Shown: positions 12,830 through 26,248, numbered from the stretch's first letter. The stretch: 64,000 nucleotides of DNA from Diphasiastrum complanatum (GCA_029204225.1 CM055097.1:61844640-61908639), one strand, 5' to 3'. Notes: a model not told the origin generated them from the letters alone. Translations and numbers: made by a program.

Positions 12830-13499
12830 TTGCTATTTTTCATATCTGAACCCTAAAAAAATACCCTAACCCTAAAAACCTAAATACAAAAAATCTGCTC
12901 TTTCTCTCTGTCCCACCCTCGCCCCCCTCCCTCTATCTATCTCCTCTCTCACTTTCACCCTCCATCTCTCTCCCCCACCATGTCTCTCCACAAGCTAAAA
13001 AAAAAGAATTGGAATCCTCGGCACTCGTCCCCCTCCACTTGCGTGCTGACGATGGCGCCCCCTGCAGACCTCTCTCTCTCTCTCATGCATGTAATTCGGG
13101 CATGCTTTGCCAAGAAGATCCTCTCATCTACCATTCACACAGATTTAATCACAACAAACGATCAATATTCTGCTTCAACACAACACAATCAAAGCAAGAG
13201 TATCCTTGGTAGCGAAGGCAGTTCCGCGTCCCCCTGGTAGCACCACGGTTCCCTCCACCCACCTCCAAGCTCTAGCGAGATGGCAATGGCAGCAGCTTCG
13301 TCCAACGATGGCACACAACATTTACCTCCACACAGCTCCTAGCTCTAGCGATGGCAATGGCATCAACTTTGTCCAGCGATGGCAACTTCCACGACGTTCC
13401 AGCCACCTCCAGAAATTTCCTCTCTGTGTCTCTCCTTTGAAAATTCTCTTTCCATACATTTCTAAAATCATGTGTTATCTCTCTAGAGTGTGCAGCAAA

Positions 13500-13850
13500 G
13501 TGTCATTGTGGTGGCGAGATTTACCAGTGAAGCCAACTACCTGGGATGCTTTTGCGGAGGTATTCAAGAAAGCTTTCGTGAGAGCGGATGACGTTGACTA
13601 CTACCTGAAGTTCATGAACTGCAAAATGGGTACAAAGAGCTTGGACTCTTATATCTAGAAATTCATGGACCTATGGAATAGGGTTCCATCATTCGATGCA
13701 AAGTTGGCACTTTGGCAGTTTGTTTGCCAGCCGACTATCACAACGAATGTAGGCGTCGAGGATGCGTTTCAGATTTTGAAAGCATATGATTTCATAGTGG
13801 TGGCATCTAGGAAGCAGTTTGCGCATGGATCAGTCATTTGAGAGCTTAAT
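13500..13850 (+). pseudogene. Retrotransposon gag fragment (probably gypsy type)
   Basis: The frame ending at 13658 contains TTWDAFAEVFKKAFV, then CKMGTKSLDSYI and a stop. The same reading continues past the stop as KFMDLWNRVPSFDAK, and an adjacent frame then gives LPADYHNECRRRGC. The spacing W..F...F, KMG..S...YI and F..LWNRVP is that of the Retrotrans_gag domain. At least one stop and one frameshift show it is dead. No LTR or pol is attached, and it is cut off by copia leader sequence from about 13840. Confidence 0.5.
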
Positions 13851-14665
13851 TAGGTCGTTCTTGGGCTTCTTAAGGTCCTAAAATACACCTTTTAGATTCA
13901 GATGAAGTGTTTTGATGAGTTTTTCATCTAGAAATGCAAAACTAGTGAAATTTGTGTTTCTATTCTACTCGGTTTTGGATAGGTTTGTGATTGAATATGT
14001 CAATGTGATTCAACCTGAATTTAAGAGGCTTTATTTGTAAGATATTTGTGTGTTATAAAGTGCTTTTGGTTCAGTATAGGTGGATTCACCCTCCTTGTGA
14101 AGTCGAGATCAAGGAGGAGACTAGTTTGATCAAATCTATAGTAACTTTGGATCTAGTTTGGATCTTGAAAATAGATCAAGCTCAAGATCACCTTAGATCT
14201 TGTTGAGAAATCAGAGAGTGATTCATCTCAGGTTCCAAAGAGAGTGGGATAGCTAGTAGTGATCATATCTTGTACAATCTATCTTGTTTCTTTGAATCTA
14301 TCTCCTTATCATTGAAGATGGCATCCATAAGTGCCTATCTTTTGGATTCTAGTGATAGATTGAACTCTTCAAATTATTCAATTTGGAAGTTAAGAATGGA
14401 ATCCATCCTTATCATGCAAGATTTGATGGATATTGTGAATGGAGAGGAAGATGAGCCAATCCATCCACAAGAAGCAACTAAATACAAGAGAAGGTGCAAG
14501 CTTGCACTCCATTGTATTAAGATGAATGTTGCAAATGATTTGCTCAAAGAAGTAGGAGCATGTACCTCAGCCCAAGAGGCTTGGGAGACTCTTCAAAAGA
14601 TCTATGAGTCCAAGAATACCTCAAGGTTACTTTCCCTCAAGAACCAAGAGTTAGAATTAAAGTAG
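13850..14665 (+). pseudogene. Copia element 2: leader and 5' half of gag
   Basis: An ATG at 14318 opens a frame starting MASISAYLLDSSDRLNSSNY and continuing with YSIWKLRM and a copia gag (UBN2-type) domain as far as LLSLKNQELELK, then a stop at about 14665. The preceding 450 bases include gaagtcgagatcaaggagga, which also lies in the leader of the minus-strand copia at 28350-28380, so this is the untranslated leader. The rest of this gag reappears at about 18443, after about 3.8 kb of a different copia element. No 5' LTR was found upstream; a gypsy gag fragment adjoins instead. Confidence 0.75.
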
Positions 14666-14673
14666 AATCATTG

Positions 14674-14912
14674 TGTTACTGTACTGTGGGTCCTATCAAT
14701 GGATAAGGATCAGTTGGCCTCGCCACGATGCAAGTCGACGGGACACGCGTCCCGCCAACGGCAACCTGGGTCATTTATGGGTTGCCTGAGTGAACAACTA
14801 TATGTACAGTGTAATTTCATTTTGAGAAATACAGTTGCTATGTGAGCTTGTTGTGGAGAGTGTTTTCTGTCTGTGTTATTGTGTAGCATAATCTGTGTTC
14901 CTGTGCAAAGCA
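14674..14912 (+). repeat. Copia element 1: 5' LTR
   Basis: A block of about 240 bases beginning TGTTACTG and ending CA, just upstream of a perfect plant initiator-Met primer binding sequence at 14922-14934. The start is inferred from the TG rule and from the end of the interrupted gag of element 2. No 3' partner LTR was found downstream, so the boundaries cannot be confirmed. Confidence 0.5.
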
Positions 14913-14921
14913 AATTCTAAG

Positions 14922-14934
14922 TTGGTATCAGAGC
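14922..14934 (+). other. Retrotransposon primer binding site (tRNA-iMet)
   Basis: TTGGTATCAGAGC is the standard plant LTR-element primer binding site, complementary to the 3' end of initiator tRNA-Met. It marks the end of the 5' LTR of copia element 1. A leader of about 1.25 kb separates it from the gag ATG at 16186. Confidence 0.85.
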
Positions 14935-16185
14935 TGTACAGGGAGTGTACACAGTACAATATCGTTGTTGAAGAGAGCTTCAGGAGAAAAGCAGTCTTCT
15001 GAGAGTTCGGGGTTTACGGCGGGTTGAAGATGGAAGGAGAAACACTAATGTAGAGAGTTCAGCACACAAAATCTTGGTGAGCTTGAGACTATGTGAGGAT
15101 TCAGAGACAAGGGTTGTCGGCTGAATCAGAACCTCAGAAAACGGAATTTTAAAATTTCGAAGCAGGCTATTTGGTGTTTGCAGTCAGTGTGCATTCAATC
15201 GGATACCGTTTGATGAACGGATTGAAGCACCAGCTTTCCAGCAGTAGGGCGACCTCAGAGGAAGAGGATAGGCCTGTCAGAACATTGTGAATTGGAGGCC
15301 AAAAACATATTTGTGTGAAAAATCCTGGTCTGGGGTTTGGGAGCACAAAATCAAAGATTTCTCTCTATACTGATCCGTTTTGCAAGCTGTAAAAACTCAG
15401 AGGAGGGCACCCTAGCAGTGCAAATCAGGTCTAAAGAGGTCGTGTGGTGCTGCGAGCCAGTAAGCGAGCCAGATTAGATCCAAGGCTTGGCAGCCATAAC
15501 TGGTAGGAAGAGAGGAGGAAGCCGTGAGAGAGAGCGGACAGCTCGCGCATGCCCAACGCGATGAATGTTGTAGCGTCTAGAAGGCCATAGCGATTGTAGG
15601 AGCGTGGTTCAACGCCCAGATTCAGTTTGGACCCTTGGATGAGGTGTCAGATGCATCGACGGTCCAGAACTTGTGATGGGAGAGAAACGTGGACCACAAG
15701 ATTTGGTTCAGCCATTGGATGGGCTTTGAACAGGGCCCTGAAGAAGTGAAGTGCATTTTGGCCTTCAACTTCATTAAAAATTCTCATACTGAAAGCTAAG
15801 TTGGGTCCCTTCACAAGTGAAGAGTGAAGTTTCTTCAAGGTGAAGAAACAGTTCAAAAACTAGAAAAGTCCCTATTTTTGGGTCCTTTGCCCGTTTTAAC
15901 CCAAACGAAAGGCTATAACCTCCAAACGAAGGGCACCCGAATTGTACCTGCAAGTACGGTACATCAAAACAGAGTGATTGCAGCGGAGAAAGTGTTCGGA
16001 GTATGCCAGAAGTGATTTTACCATTCCACTAGGCATGTTGTTGGGAGTTGACGACTGAGTGCATTTCGGAAGGCGACGCCGATTTAGCTTTCAAATTGGT
16101 GGAAAAGCGGCGAGTGGCCTGGTAAGGGAATAAGTGCAGGTCATTATTTCCAACTTCTGACATCACTGCATACGGTTTTTAGCCT

Positions 16186-18440
16186 ATGGCAGAAGTTTCA
16201 ACTAGTTTTGCGATGGCAAATATGGGAGAGTCCATTTTGAGTGAAAGTAGCAAATTGGACGGGATTTCTAACTATTTAGTGTGGAAATTCAAAATGAAAA
16301 ACATACCAATGGAGAAAGACGTGTGGGAAGTTGTCACATGTGATGAGAGAAGGCCGACAAATGAAGCGGATATCAAAGTGTTCGACAAAAAGATGAGGAA
16401 AGCTTTGACCTTCATTAACTTGTCAGTGAAGGATCACATCATTACCCACATTTGTGATGCTGTTACATCCAGACATGCATGGGATGTGCTAAAGGAGCAG
16501 TTCGAGACGTCCAATCTGTCAAGAATCATGTTTCTGAAGTCAAAGTTGAATAGTGCCCGCATGGAGCAAGGAGAGCACATTCAGACGTACATGACCATAA
16601 TCAAGACAATGAGAGATGAACTGCATTCTATTGGTGAGCGCATACGTGATGTGGAGTTGGTGCACAATGCATTGTGCAACATTGCAGAACCCTATCAGAT
16701 GTTTGTTAGCGGAATAGCATCAAGAGAAAGATTTCCAACCTTTGACGAGCTCACAAGAATCTTGATGCAGGAAGAGCAACCTCGAGAAATGGTGAGAGCT
16801 AGACATCAAAATACTGACGATCAGGCACTGGCGACACGCCAAAAACAAGGCAAGGGCAAGGGCAAGAAGAAGTCTAAACAACAATTTGCCAAGTCTCAAG
16901 AGGACGAGGGATCTTCCAGTAAAACTAAGAAGAAAGACAAGTGCTTCCATTGTGGTAAAAAGGGCCATTGGAAGAGTGAATGTCACAAATTCCTGGTGGA
17001 ACAAGGCAAGGGAAAACCAAAACAAGCAGGTAACCTTGTCGATGAGGGTGAGATTGAAGACTCTAGCATCTTCATATGTGCATTGTCATCTAATCAAGAT
17101 GACCAAGCATGGTATATTGACTCGGGAGCCACAAGACACATGACAGGTAACAAGAACTGGTTCACTAGTTTGAAAGTGTTGGAAATGGAACATCTGTTTC
17201 ACAAGCAAATGGTGAGGTGTGCAAGATCAAGGGGATAGGCATCGTTTCATCCAACTACCTGATGGCAAAAGCAAAATGATCAGGGAGGTACTTTACGTAC
17301 CAGGTTTGAAGAAAAATCTACTTTCTATTGGAGTCATTATTGATCAAAAGTTGAAAGTAGAATTCGCCCATGATCGTTGCTTTGTGAAGGATGTGAACCA
17401 AAAGTTCAAAGTTATTGCGGATGGAGTAAGAGAGCCCAATACAAAATTGTACAGGTTGAATGCTACAATTAAGGGGCAACATGGACTTGTATCGTCCATT
17501 CCATCGCAAACTGAGTTGTGGCATAAGAGGCTTGGTCACTTAAACTTGGGAAGCCTCAGTTTGATGAGAAAATTGGAGATGGTAACATGATTGCCTACCA
17601 TAGAAGATCACTTGAAATCGATGTGCGAATCTTGTGTATATGGGAAGCAACATCGAGAGAAGTTCAATAAAGGGGGTGTTGCAAGAGCAAAGAACATCCT
17701 GGATTTAATCCACACAGATTTATGCGGGCCTATGAGAACCATGTCCTTAGGTAAAGCCTTCTATTTCATGACCTTTATTGATGGTATGTCACGTAAGACG
17801 TGGATCTACTTCTTGAAGAAGAAATCAGATGCATTTGATAACTTCAAGAGCTTCAAAGCATTGGTCGAAAATCAGACAGGTAGGAAGATCAAAGTCCTAA
17901 GATCAGATAGTGGAGGTGAGTACAAGTCTAATGACTTCAATGATCTTTGTGAGCAATGTGGGATTAAAAGACAATTTATGCAAGCTCATACTCCTGCTCT
18001 CAATGGTGTAGCTGAGCGCAAGAATCGTATGATTGTGGAAAGTGCCAGATCTATGCTAGCTGAGATGAAACTACCAAAAGATTTCTGGTTAGAAGCATGT
18101 AGCACGACAGTCTACCTTCAAAATAGAAGTCCTACCATTGCCATACCAAAGATAACACTTGAGGAAGCATTCACGAAGAAGAAGCCAAAGGTGAACCACT
18201 TGCGAATCTTTGGATGTAAGGCCTTTGTACACATTCCTAAGGAAGAGAGACGTAAACTTGATGTAAAAGCTATCAAGTGCATATTCCTAGGATATGATGA
18301 TCGTGTGAAGGGCTATAGATGTTTTGATCCAGTGGAAAACAAAATCCATATAAGCCGTGATGTTATCTTTGATGAATCCAAGATGTATGAAGACGAGGAT
18401 GCTGAGAAGATAGACACATCTACTTATGTTGGTGAACCTA
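16186..18440 (+). pseudogene. Copia element 1: gag-protease-integrase
   Basis: The gag frame starts at 16186 (MAEVSTSFAMANMGESILSE). In order it carries the UBN2-type gag domain, a zinc knuckle CFHCGKKGHWKSEC and a protease core WYIDSGATRHMT. A frameshift near 17200-17235 moves the reading by one base. GAG-pre-integrase (LWHKRLGHLNLGSL) follows, then an in-frame TGA at 17588, then a long integrase with all three acidic residues: D in LIHTDLCGP, D in LRSDSGGEY, E in GVAERKNR. The frame passes through the integrase C-terminal part (CIFLGYDDRVKGYRCF) and ends near 18440, where sequence of another copia's gag begins. Reverse transcriptase, RNase H and 3' LTR are absent. One frameshift and one stop suggest a fairly young but dead copy. 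Confidence 0.88.
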
Positions 18441-18442
18441 TT

Positions 18443-19141
18443 AGAGAGAGTGAGCTTGTGCAAATAGTTTTGAATGGCTTATGTAGTGATTTTACTTACC
18501 TTGTCCAAAGCTATGCCATCATGGGAAACTTGCCTACAATTGAAGACCTTCAAAGTGTGTTGATGGCCGAGGAGAGTAGGAAGGCTCATATCAAATCAAG
18601 GATGGAGAGGCTCTCCATCAATGATGGTGAGGAAGTCATGTGCAAGGAGGAGCTTGCTCTAGGCCTTCCAATATCCATGGAACAAGAGAAAAAAGTTTGT
18701 GAAGCATGTGCTTTGGCTAAAGCACATATGTTGCCTTTCTCTAACACTATCACTAAGACCACTCACCCTATTAAGTTGATTCATTTGGATGTACATTTTG
18801 CTAGCACAAAGAGCAACGGTAGAGCCACAATGTTTGTAATATTGAATGATGAATCCTCTAATAGTCATATTGGCAAAGATATGGTTGAGATCAAGGAGGA
18901 GCTTGATCAAGAGGAGGAGCAAAATCCGAGAGCTTCAACTATTCCAAGGAGAGCCACAAGAGCAAAGATGGAGCTATCAATGCTCATTTTTGTGGACAAG
19001 GAAAGGAAAGTTGGAAAGGGGGGTACATTTTGTACTTCATTTGCTGAGTTTTGTAATGAAGTCCCTTTTAATTCTAAAGTATGGAATGACTTACTCTTGA
19101 GTATGCTAGAAGTAAGCATGACATTTTCATTCATAAGTTGA
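18443..19141 (+). pseudogene. Copia element 2: gag 3' part and integrase pieces
   Basis: From about 18443 the frame reads SELVQIVLNGL, IMGNLPTIEDLQSVLMAEE and HIKSRMERLSINDG. This is the second half of the gag begun at 14318 and parallels the minus-strand copy (27618 on). It then jumps from SINDGEE straight to CKEELALGLP, EKKVCEACALAKAH and HLDVHFASTKSNG, which are GAG-pre-integrase and integrase N-terminal sequence. Zinc knuckle and protease are therefore deleted. An acidic linker follows, then a C-terminal piece ending in a stop at 19141. It remains open with element 1 only by chance. Confidence 0.75.
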
Positions 19142-20140
19142 AAGAATTTGACTTCATTTTCAAAGAGGCATATTGTAAACCTTGTATGAGAATAAGTGAA
19201 TCATCCTTGAAGGACACTTTTATTCATACAAGAGTATTTGGACTCATTAGTTTCAAGTTCAAGAAGTATGTAATGCAAATTGCTAGTGGTAAGCCAATGT
19301 TGATTAGTCAATTGTGGACTAGTAAATCTGGTATAGATAACCTTGGTGATTGTTTTGTTGACTTGAAAGATCATATTGAGAAGGAGAACATTCAGGTTTG
19401 GAGACTTGAAAACAAAGTCCTTGACAGTCTTGAAGAAGATCATGGTTTGGATCCATGTTTTCATCATCAACACCAAGAGGGAGTGAGCATGATGAAGAAA
19501 AAAGACATCAAGGAGGAACCCGAGAAGGAGCACTTGTCTCAAGGCAAAAGAGACCTGAATCTACATGAAGGTAAAGAGAAAGGAGCAGCAAGGAATTTTA
19601 TCCATATCTCCCTTTACTCATCTTATTTTGTGTTTGATAGAAAACATGTCATGTATTTGACAAAGTCCTTTGATGATACTAGTATGAACATCGTTTTTCA
19701 TCCTATATCTTATGATGATGAAATAGTGATCATTACTACTTTAATTCGAATTTCAAATTGTATTCAAAGGCCTCATCTTGTGATCCATTCACTCTTGAAT
19801 TTCCAAGGAATGAAGGCCTTCATTAGAAGGATGCCAAGTTGGAGTTCATTATTGTCATGAATGAAGTCAAGATGGTGACATTTCAAAATCTGGTTGAACG
19901 TGCTACATAAGTCCAAGGTGATCATTCAACAACCTACCAAAGACAAAGCTTGGATCTTGAAGACAACCTTTATGGAGCTCTCACTACATTTGAGAACTTG
20001 GAGCTCAAATCATATTCTTATCATGATGAGTGATCATAGTCACTCAACAAAGCAAGAACCTGGAAGTTATATTTTTTTTTTTATCCATGTATTGATTATT
20101 GATCCAGGATAGTCTCATCAAGCTAAATTGTGAGGAGGAG
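19142..20140 (+). pseudogene. Copia element 2: degenerate 3' interior
   Basis: A frame of 240 codons (to 19860) follows the copia debris but shows no reverse transcriptase or RNase H motif. It is charged and low in complexity (EKEHLSQGKRDLNLHEGKEK) and I do not recognise it. By position it is the region between pol and the 3' LTR, heavily altered, or captured DNA. It ends at a polypurine tract, TGAGGAGGAG at 20131-20140, just before the LTR. Confidence 0.45.
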
Positions 20141-20560
20141 TGTTAAAATTTCACAATTCTAGCTTGACCAATTTGGTCATATGGCTTGTAAATTGTATTA
20201 TGGTCATGTTGTGGCTTGTCACACATGCCAAATAGCATAGGATACTCTTTGTAAGTCTCATTCCTAACCTAGCATAGGAGTGGCACCTTTGGAGTGAGTC
20301 CAAATAGTGCTTTAATAAGCTAGAGAGAAAATAGGAGCTAAAAATAGCATGTTTTTCATTGTTTTGGGATCTCGAGATCTTGAGCCCAAGTTAGGGTGGA
20401 TCCAATGACCTATTAGGTTAGATGTTAGGGTTAGGGTATGATAAGCTCAGAGGTGCCCTAATATGCTCAGATCTGAGCTTGAAAAGTATAAATGTATGAT
20501 GGGATTTCCATCCAAAAATCAAGAAAAATCAAGTTTTTCCACTTCTATCATCATTGTCTT
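20141..20560 (+). repeat. Copia element 2: 3' LTR
   Basis: It begins TGTTAAAATTTCAC at 20141, right after the polypurine tract. It matches, in reverse complement, the LTR at 29618-29200 (TGTTAAATTTACAC, then shared blocks such as ctcgagatc and a gctcagatctgagc-like segment). Homology is convincing to about 20560. Beyond that the two copies diverge, so the true end is unresolved. Confidence 0.7.
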
Positions 20561-22241
<1,681 letters not shown>

Positions 22242-22362
22242 GTGAAACCAATAGAGTTTTATTAGGAGAATAGAGTAGATACAATACCAAAAAAAATGGC
22301 TCCTGTTTATATATTTGAGAGGTGAGCCTCCTTCACTCTGATTGGCTACTACACTAAAAATG

Positions 22363-22447
22363 CTTCTTGGTTTCCAAGGGGAGGCTCGAACCTGAGACCA
22401 AAGAAATTTTGGATGTCAAGCTAACCAACTGAGCCAACCCCTCATGA
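22363..22447 (-). mobile_element. tRNA-like SINE unit with 16-bp target duplication
   Basis: The minus strand reads GGGGTTGGCTCAGTTGGTTA, then a CCAAA/TTTGG-type hairpin, then GGTTCGAGCCTCCCC. This contains an exact Pol III A box (TGGCTCAGTTGG at 22425-22436) and a near-consensus B box (GGTTCGAGCCT at 22382-22392), as in a tRNA. The anticodon arm is replaced by a small hairpin, so it is not a functional tRNA. The unit is bounded by a perfect 16-base direct repeat, tactacactaaaaatg, at 22347-22362 and 22448-22463, which looks like a target-site duplication. Related units form a tandem array at 31851-32345. Confidence 0.7.
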
Positions 22448-22463
22448 TACTACACTAAAAATG

Positions 22464-23460
22464 ACAAGGATTCTAATCCAAGCCCTTCAACTTAACACAA
22501 ACCTAATCTAATGGTTCTAACATTAGCACAAAGTAACTCACATGAATCATGAGTCCCACTTTGACTAAAATTAGATTCCTTACTGTAACTTGAGTTAGGG
22601 ACTTTGAGCCTCCACATTATTTATTTACACCTACCTAGGGCCCAAAGCCTTCTAGAAAACAACTTGAAATAACTAGCCATGTGCTCATTGGGTTGGGCTT
22701 ATACATGCAGGATGCCAATGCCCTCGCACTTATTACTCTAACTGTACAATGTACTGTGACGGGGTCCGCTTGGCAAGGCTTGGCCAAACAGTACTTTTAG
22801 TGGCGAGATCAACTATGTGCCCAACAAATATGCTCAGGTCAACTTTCAAATCATTGTTATTGCTTTTGTGGTTAACTAGATTAAAATCTTTGGACGTACT
22901 TAAACTTTGTGAATTGTTGTGTTAGCAATTTATAAGTAGCTTTCTTTATAAATTCCTTCAACACAATAATGAGGACTTCATCGGTCTTTTTAATAGCCAG
23001 AGTAGTGTAATCAATGCTTTCCTAGAAATAAGACATGAGTTTTTGTTTATCAACTTTGTTATCACTTCCAATAGATTTCATGTCAAGTTCTATTAAAATA
23101 GTTCTACTAGTGATGCTAAAATGTTTTGTTTCTTTTTGTAGATTTTGTCTTACTATTGAACATTTGTCTTTTTTTGTGTTGTAACTTTGGAAGAGCAAAA
23201 ATTACTTAGACATTTGAAATAAAAAATAAAGACCCCAGCCTAGCACAATGATGTGTGACATAGCTTATAGGGCTACACAAACATTCTTTTCAAAGTCAAA
23301 GAAAGCTTAGATAAAAAGGGTAGGGAAAAGATTTTTTGGTGGCCCTAAATGGTTGATTTGTTGTTCCTTGTGCTGAGCTGGTTTCTGGTCTGGCTTTGAT
23401 AGCTTCGGGCCTTTCTTCTTCTACTGCTTTGTATTATCGACAGTTGTAATGTCGAGAGGT
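22464..23460. other. Intergenic, no gene recognised
   Basis: AT-rich, with no coding frame, LTR or RNA gene recognised. Confidence 0.4.
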
Positions 23461-23465
23461 AGCGA

Positions 23466-24060
23466 TGACAGATTTTTCTAGTGTGAAAAATGATTTTGCT
23501 ATTGATGATATTAAGTTAAGTGAAACAAATTTTATTAATGAATTTTCATTTGATGCTGAAGAAAAGAAAGATGTGGTAGGTGAAAGCGTATCTATTTGTA
23601 GAGATGGCTGTACATTTTGCACAATTGATTTGAAAGAGATTACAAATGTTATGTCTGGTGGTATTCATAAGACTAGTATTCACGTTGAAAATTGGACTCG
23701 ATCAGCATTTTATTTTTGGCAGAAACATTATAATCTCCCTATTGATAAAAATATTGAAGATCTTAGTGAAAGTGCTGATCTCAAAGAATTTATTGATCTT
23801 CTTGTTTCATTCATGTTACAAGTTCCCAAAAAAATCAAGAAAAAAGAGTCCTTGATTTGGGTGTTGTAGAGATTCCTTTCAATGTTTTGACTAATATTCG
23901 TTATCACAAAGCCAAAATTGCTATTGAGGAAGTTATAAGAAGATTTGAATCTATTGGCTTGGGTAAATGTCAAAAAAGAGTGGTGTTATCCATTACTGAT
24001 GAGGAGGAAATGGTTGTTGATCCAAAATTGTAGAATACTATTGTTGATGGTTGGTCGTGC
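23466..24060 (+). pseudogene. Unassigned coding remnant, possibly tyrosine-recombinase-like
   Basis: An ATG frame at 23468-23869 (134 codons) runs MTDFSSVKNDFAIDD and later contains ENWTRSAFYFWQKHYNL, IEDLSESADLKEFIDLLVSF and VPKKIKKK. After its stop the adjacent frame stays open (EIPFNVLTNIRYHKAKIA, then VLSITDEEEM) to about 24030, which suggests a frameshifted longer gene. The order of W..R....FW, a short loop, an aliphatic helix ending F....VPKK, then a second helical block vaguely recalls the N-terminal DUF3504/Crypton-type recombinase region. No catalytic Arg-His-Arg-Tyr residues are visible, so the name is only a suggestion. Confidence 0.3.
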
Positions 24061-25255
24061 TATGATATTTCTTACCAAGTCTTTCAGTAATTTGCTTGCG
24101 TATGACCAACATAAGACTAATATGAACACCAAATTGTGGAAATACTGATATGAATATCAAATTGTGGTAGTACCAAAGAAATCATGGATGGGAGCAAGGT
24201 TTGTACATATAACTTCTGTGTGAAAAAAAAATGGAGAGTTTTATCTTGTTGACACTTTGTTTGCAATAGGTTTCTTAATTAAAAACAAGTTTTCTGTGGA
24301 TCTTGTACATGCATGTGTAGCAAATTATTGATAATTTGGGCATATATGTGTCAAATATTTATTGCATTGGGCAAAACTATCTTAAAAAAATTTCAAAATG
24401 TCAAAATTTCTAAAATAATTATTTTTGCCTATCAACTCTTGTAGGTACGATATTGAAAAGAATAATTTGCTCTCCTATTATTGATATAGATCATTGTTGG
24501 GTGAGTATATAGGTGCCTTGCTAGTATTAAATCAAGTATCAAAAAATCTACCCATATCAACTCAGGTATCAAGGAATCGACCCAATTACTATATGATTTT
24601 GTGACACTAGGATCTCACCCAACTAAGGCTCATCTTGGCCCAATCAATGCTCATATTGATACCTAGACCAGAGGCAAAAATATGGAATTTGGCTTGCTAC
24701 CAATCTAGTACCAAAATTTTCTTGGTACCCAAAATTTATATGTAATACATTTTATTTATAATGCCCTAATACATTGGTGGGCATCAACGAAGCATTGGTT
24801 TTTCAAATTAAATACATATTGCATTCCATAAAGGTCATGTTTTTCAATAATTGCATAATACTCTTTAGAAAAATATATGGCTTTCAACAATTTCTATATA
24901 TTCATATGTGAATCAATATCTAGATAGTGCTTCACACTTGCAATACAAGTGCAGTTGATACTAGTCAACAACTCATCAAACATGATTATGCTTATACCAA
25001 TTCATATTAGAAATTATAAAAATTATGGTATTGAAACATCCCAAAAGTAGCGAGCATTAGTATAGATAAACCATGGAGTAGTTTTTCATGAGCCTTTAGC
25101 TAAGTTACAATATTAAAAGAAGACTACAACTCATGTGAACATGTAGGTCTTGGCTAATTGCACACTGCAATCATCTTAAATAACAACTAAACCATCTAGT
25201 ATTACAATGCCATGAAATATAATATGTTGATGATTTAGTTAAATCCACCTATTGT
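24061..25255. other. Intergenic, no gene recognised
   Basis: AT-rich DNA without coding frames. It has a short internal duplication around 24525-24580 (caagtatcaa..atcgaccca repeated), but nothing else was recognised. Confidence 0.4.
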
Positions 25256-25777
25256 TGGCATGGATAAATAAAACGGCCCCAAAACTCCAAACTGAGAAAG
25301 AGCTCAAAGAACACAAAGGAAGAGTGTAGTAGACAAAATCGTCCCAACCAATCTTAGACCAAATACCGATCTAGCCCCCAAGCAATCTAGGAAATAGGCA
25401 AATAACAAGAAAAGCGCTTCACAATCTGACAGCATAACAACCGACTGCAAGAGACATTGGTGGGGATATATATAGAGTATAGAATCCACCCTACCTGCTC
25501 ATGCACGGAATCCACATGGAAGCCATCTATCAGATTATGTCAACCTCCCATGCATGTCTACTGCATGTAGGAATACCCTTAACCCATAATAGCTAGGACT
25601 CATGCAAAAGCATAGTAAATGCACGCTCACACCTTACCATAATTGCAACACACATGCTAGTACCGCATGCAAGTGGTCATCCAACCCCATGATCCTATTC
25701 GACTATTATCCAGGTTAGGTCCAATTCCAATGTCTAAGGCACCCCCTAACGTTCCAAACCCCGTTAGGGCCATGACA
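25256..25777 (-). repeat. Ty3/gypsy 3' LTR
   Basis: On the minus strand it begins TGTCATGGCCCTAACGGGG at 25777, just after a polypurine tract (reverse complement of 25780-25798, AAGGGGGGGAAGTA). The ctagcccccaagc block at about 25370 is shared with the LTR copies at 2.4 and 3.3 kb. The other end, near 25256, is estimated. Confidence 0.6.
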
Positions 25778-25799
25778 TACTTCCCCCCCTTATTTTAGT

Positions 25800-26248
25800 T
25801 ATGACTTCAGAACTTAAAGTCAGAAAAACTCCTTTTCAGATTACCCTCTAGTTCCCATGAATCCTCATTATCAAAATGTCCTTTCCAATGAACCAAATGC
25901 TCAATAACCTCCCTATTTTGCAATCGTTTGGTTCTCGTATCAAGTATCCTTCTGAATTCTAAAAGAATTCTTTCAGATAAGTCTTCAAATGAATCTAGGC
26001 CTTTACCAAAACCAAGGTGATCTCCTTCATGTAAACTCATATTCCGACGACTAACATGAAACACAGGAGAGCCTTGATCTCATCTAGTAAATCTAACTGG
26101 TAAGCTAAAGATCTAATCTTTTTCAAAATTTTATATGGTCCACTATAACGAGCAGACAATTTGTAATGCTTTCCAATACACATTACCTAGAAATTTTTGA
26201 AATTCTAAGATATACGCAATCTCCAACTTGAAACTCCCGAGGCAAATT
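25800..26248 (-). pseudogene. Ty3/gypsy integrase tail and chromodomain
   Basis: The minus-strand reading contains LPREFQVGDCVYLRISKISR (26245-26185), then a frame at 26064-25807 with FHVSRRNM, ILDTRTKRLQNREVIEHLVH and WKGHFDNEDSWELE. This is the chromodomain end of a chromovirus-type gypsy. At about 26248 it is fused in frame to a copia integrase (TPF then ANLPREF), so no upstream gypsy pol remains. Confidence 0.8.

Noticed and set aside
19138-19860. Independent 240-codon gene
   Set aside because: It lies between copia pol debris and a copia polypurine tract and 3' LTR, so it is treated as element interior despite being open.
22378-22441. Functional tRNA gene
   Set aside because: A and B boxes are present, but there is no normal anticodon loop and the acceptor stem pairs only in part.
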